A stretch of 50,040 bases of DNA from NCBI GenBank assembly GCA_964476445.1, contig CAYZAK010000010.1:1-50040 (forward strand), in the 5' to 3' direction. Every line of letters starts with the position of its first letter. Position 1 is the first letter of the stretch. Shown here in pieces: positions 15,953 to 25,004 of the stretch. The DNA is from CAYZAK01 sp964476445 (GTDB lineage Bacteria > CG03 > SLGR01 > JAGXOG01). The notes under the pieces are model-generated. The model searched no databases and was not told the origin of the DNA. It saw only the letters and a program-made list of their open reading frames with translations. Made by a program: the position numbers and the translations under genes.

Positions 15953-16465
15953 TTAGGGTTTTTCCTGTATCCTGTATTTCCCGGTATATTTAGCTTTTCC
16001 CTCGCACCGCTGAAATATAAATTGACATATATAAGTACCGGGATACAGTTCTAAGGGAATTGAAGATACATTATTTATTTCAAGAACCTGTTTACTGGAT
16101 ATACCTGGGTGCATAAAACTGGCCGTTACATGTACAGTTAGCCCCAGTCGGGCAAAAGTACTGCGTCCTTCCAGCCAGCCGCAAATATTTTCGGGCAGAC
16201 TTACTTTTTCTTTAGTTATCCCCAGTACACTTTCCCCTGGCATTAAAAGAAAATAGTCATTGACTTCCAGGTATTCTGTGACATCTTCGTGGTCGGCTTC
16301 CTCCTTAGCTGGAAAGGTGCCGTGAATTTTTTTAAAAACTCTGAATTTATTGTCCAGCCTTAAATCCACTGAAGCCGGGCCGACCCGGTCTTTATTAAAT
16401 GGTTCTATCTTAATATTTCCTTTTTGTATCTGCTGTAAAATTTGATTTTTAGTTAATACACTCAT
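15953..16465 (-). CDS. dcd: dCTP deaminase (dUTPase superfamily)
   Basis: Deaminates dCTP to dUTP, the precursor route to dTMP. The 170-aa protein has the trimeric dUTPase/Dcd fold motifs: GPASVDLRLDNKFRVF near the N-terminus, LMPGESVLGITKEKVSLPE, and the active-site stretch WLEGRSTFARLGLTVHVTAS with the conserved Ser-x-x-x-Arg and Glu, then HPGISSKQVLEINN. The ATG at 16465 is chosen over an upstream codon at 16510 because GGGAG sits 8 bases before it and the protein then begins MSVLTKNQIL, as is normal for Dcd. A bifunctional dCTP deaminase/dUTPase cannot be excluded by eye. It is the only minus-strand gene in this stretch and converges tightly on the lipoprotein gene. Confidence 0.87.
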   Translation of the reverse strand: MSVLTKNQILQQIQKGNIKIEPFNKDRVGPASVDLRLDNKFRVFKKIHGTFPAKEEADHEDVTEYLEVNDYFLLMPGESVLGITKEKVSLPENICGWLEGRSTFARLGLTVHVTASFMHPGISSKQVLEINNVSSIPLELYPGTYICQFIFQRCEGKAKYTGKYRIQEKP

Positions 16466-16661
16466 TTTGTTTTCTCCCTCTGATTTAATTTTCTCTATTA
16501 AAGATAACAAAATTTTTTAAAAATGTGAAATCATAATTAATTTGCCACGCAGGAGTAATTTATATAAAATTACACTACTTTTACGGAATTGGAATGAACA
16601 AATAATAATATTTAGATAAAAAAATTGATAAACATGAATTTAAAAAAAGGAGCAAGTTATA

Positions 16662-17699
16662 ATGTTTAATTATTTTCTAAAGCCTTCTTTTATTATACCG
16701 GTTACAGTAATAATATTGTCGTGGTTTACAGGGTTATTAGTCAGAAAATTTCTTTTTAAATATGTGCTAAAAATGGTTGCAAAGATAAATGATTTATGGA
16801 AATTTTTAATAGAACCTGTTAAGTCTTACGTAAGTTTTTGGTTTTTAATGGCCGGGATAAGAATATCTATTCCTTTTACTGAATTATCCGAAAATACTTC
16901 CGGGTTAATTACAAGTGCTGTTATAGTTTTATTTATAGTTACGGCTACTTTTGCTGTCATAAATATAATTGCCAATATAACTCAGTATTATTCTAATAAA
17001 ACCCAGACCGGACTGCAGTCAACCACTATATTTGTAAATCTAACCAAAATAGCGGTTTTTGTAATAGGTTTGTTATTGATATTTCAGAGTCTGGGCATAA
17101 AAATAACTCCTTTAATAACAGCTTTGGGGGTAGGTGGTTTAGCTGTAGCCTTAGCTTTACAGGATACCCTATCTAATCTTTTTGCTGGTTTGCAGATTAT
17201 CTTTGCCGGACAGGTTAGATTGGGCGATTTTGTCAGCCTGGAGTCCGGTGAGAAGGGGGAAGTTGTGGATATAACCTGGCGGAATTCAACTATAAAAACC
17301 AGAGCGGAGAATATGATTGTAGTACCTAATTCTACGCTTGCCCAGGTTATTGTGACCAATTATAATCTTTCGGGAAGGTACTGTTTACTAAGAATACCTG
17401 TCGGTGTTTCGTATAACAGTGATCTGGAAAAAGTTGAAAATATAACTCTTAAAGTAGCCAGGGAGGTGGTAAAAGATTTTGAAGGTGGGGACACGAATTT
17501 TGACCCAAGAGTAAGATACAATACTTTTAACGATTCATCTATTGATTTTAACGTTGTAGTGAGGGTTAAAGATTATTTTGACAGGTTTACTTTAAAACAT
17601 GAGTTTATAAAAAAGTTACACCGGCGATATGATAAGGAGAATATAAATATTCCTTTCCCCATAAGAACGATAGACTACACTCCACCCGAGAAAAAATAA
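16662..17699 (+). CDS. small-conductance mechanosensitive channel, MscS family
   Basis: Inner-membrane channel that opens on membrane tension to release solutes during hypo-osmotic shock. The 345-aa protein has membrane helices at about 8-25, 55-70 and 85-105, a further one near 125-145, then the pore-lining helix with GVGGLAVALALQDTLSNLFAG (about 160-180). This is followed by the beta domain: LGDFVSLESGEKGEVVDITW, RAENMIVVPNSTL, and a C-terminal alpha/beta domain ending IPFPIRTIDY. AGGAG stands 9 bases before the ATG. The upstream region of about 195 bases is divergent from dcd; it is AT-rich and holds a 7-bp hairpin (about 16556-16574), with no convincing promoter. Confidence 0.92.
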   Translation: MFNYFLKPSFIIPVTVIILSWFTGLLVRKFLFKYVLKMVAKINDLWKFLIEPVKSYVSFWFLMAGIRISIPFTELSENTSGLITSAVIVLFIVTATFAVINIIANITQYYSNKTQTGLQSTTIFVNLTKIAVFVIGLLLIFQSLGIKITPLITALGVGGLAVALALQDTLSNLFAGLQIIFAGQVRLGDFVSLESGEKGEVVDITWRNSTIKTRAENMIVVPNSTLAQVIVTNYNLSGRYCLLRIPVGVSYNSDLEKVENITLKVAREVVKDFEGGDTNFDPRVRYNTFNDSSIDFNVVVRVKDYFDRFTLKHEFIKKLHRRYDKENINIPFPIRTIDYTPPEKK

Positions 17700-17758
17700 T
17701 TCAGAAAAATGGGAGGAATATTTTAAACTAAATGTATAGTTTAATAAAGGAGTTTTAA

Positions 17759-17989
17759 ATGAAAGCGGTTATTGATAGAATAGAAGATGGGAAAATTGCG
17801 GTTATAGAAATTGAAGGTGGGGGCAAAATGCTGATCCCGGCAGTTCAGTTTAATATTGATATCTACGAGGGTGCCTGCTTGGATGTGGAATTTAAGCTTA
17901 ATATTGAAAGAGAAGAAAAAAGACGAAAGAAGATAAAAAATTTACAGAAAAAACTTAAACAAAAAAAGTCCAAACCCGAAAAAGAATAA
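17759..17989 (+). CDS. DUF3006-like small protein
   Basis: A 76-aa protein starting MKAVIDRIEDGKIAVIEIEG, which matches the pattern of DUF3006 (a small beta-rich domain of unknown function, often next to metallo-hydrolases in other bacteria). The C-terminal third (about 48-76) is a very basic Lys/Arg/Glu helix ending KQKKSKPEKE. AGGAG is 7 bases before the ATG. It lies 59 bases after the mscS stop and directly before the transglycosylase lipoprotein gene, so the three may be co-transcribed. No function can be given. Confidence 0.7.
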   Translation: MKAVIDRIEDGKIAVIEIEGGGKMLIPAVQFNIDIYEGACLDVEFKLNIEREEKRRKKIKNLQKKLKQKKSKPEKE

Positions 17990-17999
17990 TAATATAAAT

Positions 18000-19286
18000 A
18001 TTGTTGGTTATCTAAAACTTGGGATCCCGGTCCTTTTTTTTCTGGGGATTGGTTGTGCTGGGGTAAATATAAGTAGTCATCCATCCATGGTTAAAAATGA
18101 TTACAATATCGCTACCGAGATTAAGGGAATCCGGGAAACGATAGAAAAAGCTAATCTGGAATTCAAAAATGGAAATTTAGAGCGGACCCGAGAACTATGC
18201 GACAATATTACTCAAAACTTAATAGAGTTTAAAGATAATATTACTAATTTGGAGTATGAAAATTTTCACACTCAGGTAGCTTTACTCAGGATAAAAGCTA
18301 ATCAGTCCCCAAACTCCCGTACTTCTTATATTGAAACCGAATTATTTCCTTTAATATGGAATGATCGGGTGGAAAAATGGATAGATTATTATACTAACCG
18401 GGGTGGGGAATATTTTAAGCTGTGGCAAAAAAGATCTCAAAAATATATAGGGGAGGTTAAAAAAATTTTAACTGATTACGAATTGCCCCGGGATTTGGCT
18501 TACGTGCCTATTGTCGAATCCGGTTATTTTCCTTTTGCTCGTTCGCCGGTAGGGGCGGTGGGTATGTGGCAGTTTATGGAAGCTACCGCTAGAGAAAAGG
18601 GATTAAAAATAAATTATTGGATAGATGAAAGAAGAGATCCATATAAATCAACTCGGGCTGCAGCCAGGTTTTTAAAAGATTTATATCAACAGTTCGGAAA
18701 CTGGGAGATGGCTTTAGCAGGTTATAATTACGGGCCTAACGGAGTTCGAAGAAGAATTAACAAGTGGCAAACCGATGATTACTGGGAACTTTTTTTACCC
18801 CGTGAAACTGAGAATTTTGTTCCTAGAATTATGGCGGTAATGTTTATATTAAAAGAGCCTGAATTGTTTGGTATGGAGCCATTAAAAGAAAAGACATATT
18901 CCTGGCGGGAGTTTAAAGTTAAAAACAGTGTGGATTTAAGAGATATAGCAGAATTATGTGACCTAGAGGTACAAAAGATACAGCTTCTTAACCCTGAAAT
19001 TAAACAGATGTGTACCCCGCCCGATACAGAATATAATATTCGAATCCCGGCGGAAAAATACGAAAAATTAAGTTCGGTATTTTCAAAAGATATGTATCTT
19101 ACCAAACAGGAAATCAACCGCCGGACCCGGCGGGTAGTTTATTATGAGGTTAAAAGAGGGGACAGTTTATGGAGCATATCTCAAAAATTTAATGTAAGTG
19201 CGAATCAGATAAAAAAATGGAATAATATGGTTTCAAACACAATTCATCCTCGAGATTCTTTAAAAATTCACCGTCATGGCCTTTGA
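18000..19286 (+). CDS. membrane-bound lytic transglycosylase (MltD-like) lipoprotein with LysM domain
   Basis: Cleaves peptidoglycan glycan strands to 1,6-anhydro-muropeptides. The SLT domain (about 150-290) shows the catalytic glutamate in VPIVESGYFP, then GAVGMWQFMEATAREKGL and MALAGYNYGPNGV. A LysM repeat near the C-terminus (VKRGDSLWSISQKFNVSANQ) binds the glycan; a weaker LysM-like segment precedes it. The first ATG is at 18087, but the reading frame upstream encodes LGIPVLFFLGIGCAGVN, a textbook lipoprotein signal with Cys codon 18054-18056. No ATG, GTG or TTG exists between it and the upstream in-frame stop (17934), so translation probably begins at ATT 18000 or a nearby ATA; otherwise a base is wrong. 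The end overlaps the next gene by 11 bases. Confidence 0.85.
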   Translation: MVGYLKLGIPVLFFLGIGCAGVNISSHPSMVKNDYNIATEIKGIRETIEKANLEFKNGNLERTRELCDNITQNLIEFKDNITNLEYENFHTQVALLRIKANQSPNSRTSYIETELFPLIWNDRVEKWIDYYTNRGGEYFKLWQKRSQKYIGEVKKILTDYELPRDLAYVPIVESGYFPFARSPVGAVGMWQFMEATAREKGLKINYWIDERRDPYKSTRAAARFLKDLYQQFGNWEMALAGYNYGPNGVRRRINKWQTDDYWELFLPRETENFVPRIMAVMFILKEPELFGMEPLKEKTYSWREFKVKNSVDLRDIAELCDLEVQKIQLLNPEIKQMCTPPDTEYNIRIPAEKYEKLSSVFSKDMYLTKQEINRRTRRVVYYEVKRGDSLWSISQKFNVSANQIKKWNNMVSNTIHPRDSLKIHRHGL

Positions 19287-22017
19287 AATTTTACAGGGTC
19301 CACCCAGATCGGGTAAAAAAGAATATCTTAAAAAAAAGCTTAAAAAATTTATAGAAAGCGGTATATCTACCGATGAAATTCTGGTATTAACTAATTCTGT
19401 ACAATCTGCGGAAGATATAAAAAAATTTGCTAAAAAACATTTAGACTCCTATAGTGAACTTTGGATAGAGAGTGTCACTTCTTTTTGTAAGAAAATTTTA
19501 AGAGAAAATTATTATTATACAGATATGGTCCCGGGATTTCGAATTATTACTGATTTTGAGAAAAGACTGATTGTTCGGACCCTTTTAAAAAGAGATTTAC
19601 ACTTAAAATATTTTAAGACGGCCGGAAACAGAGAAGGTTTGGTTAGGGAAATATCTAATTTTATAGATGTGGACAAAAGAAATTCGGGGTGGACCGAAAA
19701 AATAAAAAGCATCAAAGGGCCGGAAAAACAAAAATACAGAGAACTGGAAAAAATATTTCAACTTTACAAAAAAGAACTTAAGGGATTAAACTATGCGGAT
19801 TTTGTGGATCTTCATCTTAATACTAAAAAATTGGTCAGAAAGCATCCTGATCTATTAGATTTTAAAGTTCTCATGAGTTACGAAACAGAGGATATGGATT
19901 TAATAATGGGGGATGTGATTTACCGGTTAGCCGAAAATTCTAAGCATGTACATATATCTATCAATCCTGATCTTTCCATTTATAATTTCAGGGGAGCCAG
20001 ACCCCGGAAATTAAGATGGAAGTTAAAACAAAAGTTCAATTTTAAAATAAAAAATCCGGGATCTGAAGAAAAGATAAAGAGTAAAAACACTTTTATAGAA
20101 ACGCCGACCCGGGACGACCAGGCTGAAATGGTAGCAGATGATATTGGCGTAAGGTTAAAAAAAGGGAAAATATCTCCATCTGATATTATTATAATGGCCC
20201 GTTCTGTAGGGGAGAATATGGAACTTTTTACTCAGGCCTTGAAAAGTCGGGGTATAAATAGTTTAACCTTAGGCGGGATCGGTTTTTTCAGACAGCCGGA
20301 AATAATAGAATTAATGTCCGTACTGGCCTTTATAGATCATAAAACGGAGGATAGTGCGATTAATCTTAGAAGAGTCCTGAGATTGACAGTTATTTTCAGT
20401 GAGACAGAGATAGATATGCTACACAACAAATCGGTTATTGAATCAAAATCCATGCTGATTGTCATGGAAGAAAATGAACCGGACAGATACCGGAGATTTT
20501 GCCAGTATATAGAAGTGTTAAGAAAGCGGTCAAGAGAAACCGGTTTGCTTTCTTTTATATATTATATTATGGAAGAATTCGGTTTTTTAAAAACAGCCGC
20601 CGCCGGTGAATTTTCTTCCCGGCTATATAGCTATTTTTATAAAATTGTTGAGGATTATGCCCGCCATTTTGAAAAAATGGAAGGTCGTCGCCTTACCTTT
20701 AAATTATTCATGAAAAATCTTTATGAATTATTAAGCGGTTTCGGAAAGGATATGAATATCCCCCATATCCCTAAAATAGAAGCAGTAAAAATAATGACTG
20801 TACAGCAGGCAAAAAATATTAGATGTAAACTTGCCTATGTTGTAGATATGGTAGAGGATACTTTTCCCCGTCCATTTTTTGAGAATCCATTGTTAAAAAT
20901 TAAAGATTATGAGAATTTAGGTTTTAAACCGGTTTTTGATATCGAAAAAAGGTACAAATTTGAAGAAAGACTTTACCGTATAGCTTCTACCCGGGGGGGT
21001 AAAGAAACTGTACATGCCTGGTATAATTTTGACAATTCTGGAAAAGCAATAAATAAATCAGAATTTTTGGAGGAGAAAAAACTTTCCCAGATCAGTTATA
21101 AAAGCTCAGAAACCATAATTAATGTTACAGACTTTATCTGTGAACTGGCAGAAAATATTCCCGGTAAGATAATTAATGAAATTGAAGTGCCCGGTAAAGA
21201 TTTTAAAAAACAGCTAAAACTGCTTTACAAGGTGAAGCAACATAACCCTGCCAACTTTTTTGACAGAGTCAGAGAAAATTTACCCCAAACATTTTCCTAC
21301 ACAATGCTTGAAAGTTATGTGAAGTGTCCCCGGATACTTTTTTACAGGTATATAATGAATATAGATGAACCTGATACCATATATAAAAGTTTTGGAATTG
21401 CTGTGCACAGAATATTTCAAAAGATATATGATATCGGGGTTACTAATAGAAAGGAGGCGCTGCAAAAATTAAAAATTATTTGGTCTGATCTACAGTTTTG
21501 TTCAGAGTTTGAAAGTAGAAATCTGTATAAAAAAGCTTTAAATATATTAAAAGAATATTTTAAGGGTCCGGCCGGGGAAGATTTTAAGATAAAAAGCTTA
21601 GAAGTTGATTTTAAAATTAATATTGACGAAATAAAGATAAGGGGTAGATGTGACCGGGAAGATGAACTGCCCAATGGAGAAAAAAGGATAGTGGATTATA
21701 AAACGGGAAAAAGAGTGCCCGCTACCCGGGGATTATTAAATGCGGTGGAAAGAGGTGAAAATTTCCAGATACCAATATACAAATGGGCCCGAAACAGCCG
21801 TTACTTTACAGTATGTAGATTGAGAAAAAAAGCGTCAAAGATGAATATTACAATTGATTTTTCTAAAAAAAGAGCAGCCCGGGTAACCAATGAAGCAAAA
21901 AAGAGGCTAAAAAAAGTAGTATCTGGAATTAAAAATGGTAAATTTCCTGCCCGGCCCGCAAAAAGTAATAACTGCCGGTTTTGCTATTACGCCCGATTGT
22001 GTGATAATAATGACTGA
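19276..22017 (+). CDS. AddB-like helicase/nuclease subunit with Fe-S PD-(D/E)XK domain
   Basis: First subunit of a recombination-type helicase-nuclease (913 aa). The N-terminal UvrD-like part starts with a modified Walker A, GPPRSGKK (residues 8-15), where the usual Thr/Ser after Lys is another Lys. The region has an SF1-like layout but weak motor motifs (no clear DEAQ-type box), as in AddB subunits that do not drive translocation. The C-terminal nuclease contains FSYTMLESYVKCPRILFYRY (C684), FGIAVHRIF, RGRCDRED and VDYKTGKR (D-x-K), and FQIPIYKWA. It ends with CRFCYYARLC (C900, C903, C909); with C684 these match the Fe-S cysteines of AddB. The start overlaps the transglycosylase end by 11 bases; the stop overlaps the AddA-like start by 8. 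Confidence 0.82.
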   Translation: MAFEILQGPPRSGKKEYLKKKLKKFIESGISTDEILVLTNSVQSAEDIKKFAKKHLDSYSELWIESVTSFCKKILRENYYYTDMVPGFRIITDFEKRLIVRTLLKRDLHLKYFKTAGNREGLVREISNFIDVDKRNSGWTEKIKSIKGPEKQKYRELEKIFQLYKKELKGLNYADFVDLHLNTKKLVRKHPDLLDFKVLMSYETEDMDLIMGDVIYRLAENSKHVHISINPDLSIYNFRGARPRKLRWKLKQKFNFKIKNPGSEEKIKSKNTFIETPTRDDQAEMVADDIGVRLKKGKISPSDIIIMARSVGENMELFTQALKSRGINSLTLGGIGFFRQPEIIELMSVLAFIDHKTEDSAINLRRVLRLTVIFSETEIDMLHNKSVIESKSMLIVMEENEPDRYRRFCQYIEVLRKRSRETGLLSFIYYIMEEFGFLKTAAAGEFSSRLYSYFYKIVEDYARHFEKMEGRRLTFKLFMKNLYELLSGFGKDMNIPHIPKIEAVKIMTVQQAKNIRCKLAYVVDMVEDTFPRPFFENPLLKIKDYENLGFKPVFDIEKRYKFEERLYRIASTRGGKETVHAWYNFDNSGKAINKSEFLEEKKLSQISYKSSETIINVTDFICELAENIPGKIINEIEVPGKDFKKQLKLLYKVKQHNPANFFDRVRENLPQTFSYTMLESYVKCPRILFYRYIMNIDEPDTIYKSFGIAVHRIFQKIYDIGVTNRKEALQKLKIIWSDLQFCSEFESRNLYKKALNILKEYFKGPAGEDFKIKSLEVDFKINIDEIKIRGRCDREDELPNGEKRIVDYKTGKRVPATRGLLNAVERGENFQIPIYKWARNSRYFTVCRLRKKASKMNITIDFSKKRAARVTNEAKKRLKKVVSGIKNGKFPARPAKSNNCRFCYYARLCDNND

Positions 22018-24922
22018 AAAATTTACCCGACAACAGTATAAAGCCGTTAATTCTCCGGATGGTAAGTTTGTTGTAAAAGCGGGAGCGGGAACAGGAAAAA
22101 CTAGAGTTCTGGTAAATAAGTTCATCAATATATACAGTAATAATTTAAGAAAAGAAATTTCTTCTAAAAAAATATGCGGGTCTATCCTTACCGTTACTTT
22201 TACTAAAAGAGCGGCCCGGGAAATGAAAAAAAGGCTTTCTAAGGAAATTTCAAAAGAAATTTTAAGGAATTCTCAGATTTCAACAATTGACGGTTTCTGT
22301 TCAAAATTTATAAAGGAACATGCTTTTCGGGTGGGTATAGACCCTCAGTTTAGAGTGTTGGATGCAGTTGAATCTAATTTGTTTTTTAGAAAAGTAGGTG
22401 CCCGGATTTTAGATGATGAAATTGACTGGGGACTGGATATTGAGCAGTCCAGGGATATTTTTCTGGCAGATTCTTTTGACCTTATAAATAAATTGAAACA
22501 AAAATTAATATCTCCGAAGGAGTTTAAAAAAAACATTAAAAACAACTCTGATATTCACCGGGTGATATATATACTTTATCGAAATTACGAATACTGTTTA
22601 AATGAAGAGAATTTTATGGATTTTGGAAAACTGCTTATGAGTACCTACGCAATCATAAAAAGTTATTCTCGGATAAGAGAAGATGTGCAACAAAAATACA
22701 GATATATTTTAGTTGATGAATATCAGGATACTAATCCGGCCCAGGTAAATCTGTTGAAGGTTATTGCTCAACCCCAGAATAATTATTTTACCGTGGGCGA
22801 TGAACAGCAGTCTATATACGGCTTCCGGGGAGCCCAGCCCAGCCATATCATAAATTATTATAACAGGTTACCATCCGAAAGAAAAGTGGTGTTAACAAAA
22901 AATTTTAGATCCCGAAATCCTATTCCTAAAATGATAAATACTGTCTTTACAAAGCAGATAAACGATTACCATCCTATAGAGTGCGCTACTCCAGGAGAAG
23001 GGGAAGTAGAACTTTTTTTAGGAGAAAGTCGGTCAGAAGAAGCGGACTTTGTCGCCGCCAGAGTTAAAAATATTTTATCATCCGGATATAATCCGGATGA
23101 CATAGTAATCCTTTTTAGAGGGGTTAAAAATTGCCGGGAGTACGAAGAAGCACTCCGTAAACTAAAAATAGATACCGTAACAGTGGGAGGGACAGGATTT
23201 TACAAGCAGCCGGAAATAAAAGATTTAATTTCCTTTATAGTAATAATAGAGAATCCTTTTTCCCAGCGAGAGATGTTGAGGGTACTTCGTTCGCCGGGTT
23301 TTGGGGTTAAAGATTCAGAACTTTCTAAAATATCTAAAAATAATCCGGATAAAAATTTGTATGAAAAACTTAAATGCAGTAAGTTGAAAATTGCTCAGAG
23401 ACTGGTAAGCTTTTTAGATTATTTCAGAGTCAGGAAAAATACTACGGATGTGGTTACTTTGTTAAATGAACTGGTGGAAAAAAGCGGGATTAAATACTGG
23501 GCTATTTCCCGTCCCGGCGGCCGGCAGTCCAGAGAAATAACCAATATAAATAAATTTATAAGCAATGCCCGGAAGTACGCTCAAAAAAATGTTTTTACAA
23601 CGTTAATAGATTATGCCCAGCATTTACGAAAAATAGAACAGGCTAAAATAGGTGAACCCGAAGCCCGCCCCCGGGCAGAAAATGTAGTTCATTTAATGTC
23701 CATACATCAGTCTAAAGGTTTAGAGTTTCCGGTAGTTTTTGTGTCTAATATTTCCAGGGCAAATTTTCCCGGGCAAAAAAAGATGGATAAGTATCATTTT
23801 AATGAAAAATTAGGGATGGTAATCAGGGACAATTCTTCAGGGTCTTTATATTCTAAATATTTAAAGCCCCACCTGTATAAAAAACATAACCTGGAAGAAA
23901 GAAGATTACTGTATGTGGCCCTTACCAGGGCCCAGGAAAAATTAATTATAAGCGGCCAGAAAAATTTTAGAGGAAAAATTTCCAAGTTTTTGGGATATTT
24001 TTTAACTAAAAAGGATAGTGGGTACAAGTTAAAAAAAGACTTAAAAAAAATAATTAAAAAGACAGAGAAGGTACCGGATGTAAATCTGTCATCTGACTCT
24101 GCTTTAAAAAATCGTTCCAACAATAAAATTAAGATGAGAATTAATCCCCGGGATATTAAAAAGTATTTAAATAAGTTAGGGGTACCGGTATATTTTAAAA
24201 CCCGGGAACTTAAAAAGGAGTTTTCTGTTACCCAGCTGGATGTTTATTCTGCCTGCCCGTTACTATATAAATACCGATACAAGTACAAAATACCGGTATC
24301 TCCCTATAATAGAGGTTTTTCCCCGGCATTATTCGGATCTGCGGTACACAGGATGCTGGAAGAATATTTTAAATTTAAAAAATTTGAGACTTCCCGTATT
24401 ATGAAAGAAAAGATCAGGGAACTCATAGTTGAAAGCGGTGTTAAGGTGGAGGATTATGGGGCATTTTATGGTGAAAAAGTAAAAAAAGCCGTGGATAATA
24501 TCTGTAAATCTGGAATTTTAAAACCGTGCGGGTCTGTAATTTACACTGAAAAACCTTTTGTGCTAAATCATAATAACTGTTACATAAAGGGCACTGTTGA
24601 CCGGTTAGACCGCAATCCGGATGGGACTGTTTTAATAGATTACAAAACTTCTCAATCTATCCGTACTGCCAGTTATAAACTTCAGCTTTCCATATACAAA
24701 AAAGCCATAAAAGAGATATTTAATTTTAACCCTATTAAGGGTAAAATATATTATGTAAGTTTAAATAGTTTGGTTTCGGTTCCCGATGAAAAATTTTTAG
24801 TTCAAAAATTAAATAGCTTAATAAGGGGGATACAGACCGAAAAATTCCCTCCTAGAAAAGGTGAAAAATGTAATTATTGTCCCTATAAGATTTTGTGTCC
24901 CGCCTGGAATATTCCCCTTTAA
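22010..24922 (+). CDS. AddA/UvrD-like helicase with C-terminal Fe-S PD-(D/E)XK nuclease
   Basis: Second subunit of the pair, a full SF1A motor with nuclease (970 aa from ATG 22010). Helicase motifs in order: Q-motif region FTRQQYKAV, Walker A AGAGTGKT, ILTVTFTKRAAREMK, ILVDEYQDTNPAQ, VGDEQQSIYGFRGAQP, LTKNFRS, MSIHQSKGLEF and LLYVALTRAQEKL. The nuclease domain has TQLDVYSACPLLYKYRY (C749), FGSAVHRMLEEY, IKGTVDRLD, LIDYKTSQS, LQLSIYKKA and CNYCPYKILC (C954, C957, C963). Four such cysteines are normal in AddB but unusual in AddA. I start at 22010 because the open frame upstream, to 21935, lies inside the previous gene. It probably works with that gene product in double-strand-break processing. 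Confidence 0.87.
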   Translation: MTEKFTRQQYKAVNSPDGKFVVKAGAGTGKTRVLVNKFINIYSNNLRKEISSKKICGSILTVTFTKRAAREMKKRLSKEISKEILRNSQISTIDGFCSKFIKEHAFRVGIDPQFRVLDAVESNLFFRKVGARILDDEIDWGLDIEQSRDIFLADSFDLINKLKQKLISPKEFKKNIKNNSDIHRVIYILYRNYEYCLNEENFMDFGKLLMSTYAIIKSYSRIREDVQQKYRYILVDEYQDTNPAQVNLLKVIAQPQNNYFTVGDEQQSIYGFRGAQPSHIINYYNRLPSERKVVLTKNFRSRNPIPKMINTVFTKQINDYHPIECATPGEGEVELFLGESRSEEADFVAARVKNILSSGYNPDDIVILFRGVKNCREYEEALRKLKIDTVTVGGTGFYKQPEIKDLISFIVIIENPFSQREMLRVLRSPGFGVKDSELSKISKNNPDKNLYEKLKCSKLKIAQRLVSFLDYFRVRKNTTDVVTLLNELVEKSGIKYWAISRPGGRQSREITNINKFISNARKYAQKNVFTTLIDYAQHLRKIEQAKIGEPEARPRAENVVHLMSIHQSKGLEFPVVFVSNISRANFPGQKKMDKYHFNEKLGMVIRDNSSGSLYSKYLKPHLYKKHNLEERRLLYVALTRAQEKLIISGQKNFRGKISKFLGYFLTKKDSGYKLKKDLKKIIKKTEKVPDVNLSSDSALKNRSNNKIKMRINPRDIKKYLNKLGVPVYFKTRELKKEFSVTQLDVYSACPLLYKYRYKYKIPVSPYNRGFSPALFGSAVHRMLEEYFKFKKFETSRIMKEKIRELIVESGVKVEDYGAFYGEKVKKAVDNICKSGILKPCGSVIYTEKPFVLNHNNCYIKGTVDRLDRNPDGTVLIDYKTSQSIRTASYKLQLSIYKKAIKEIFNFNPIKGKIYYVSLNSLVSVPDEKFLVQKLNSLIRGIQTEKFPPRKGEKCNYCPYKILCPAWNIPL

Positions 24923-24951
24923 TAAAAGTAAGTAGATATAATATATTTTAT

Positions 24952-24980
24952 TTGAATTATGAGATTTCCCGTGTTATTAT
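24952..24980 (+). promoter_or_regulatory. sigma70-type promoter for the REC-PAS regulator
   Basis: TTGAAT (24952-24957), 17 bases, TATTAT (24975-24980). The predicted transcript begins near 24987, about 18 bases before the ATG at 25005. Confidence 0.55.
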
Positions 24981-25004
24981 TTAATAAATGGAAAAAATGA
25001 ATAA

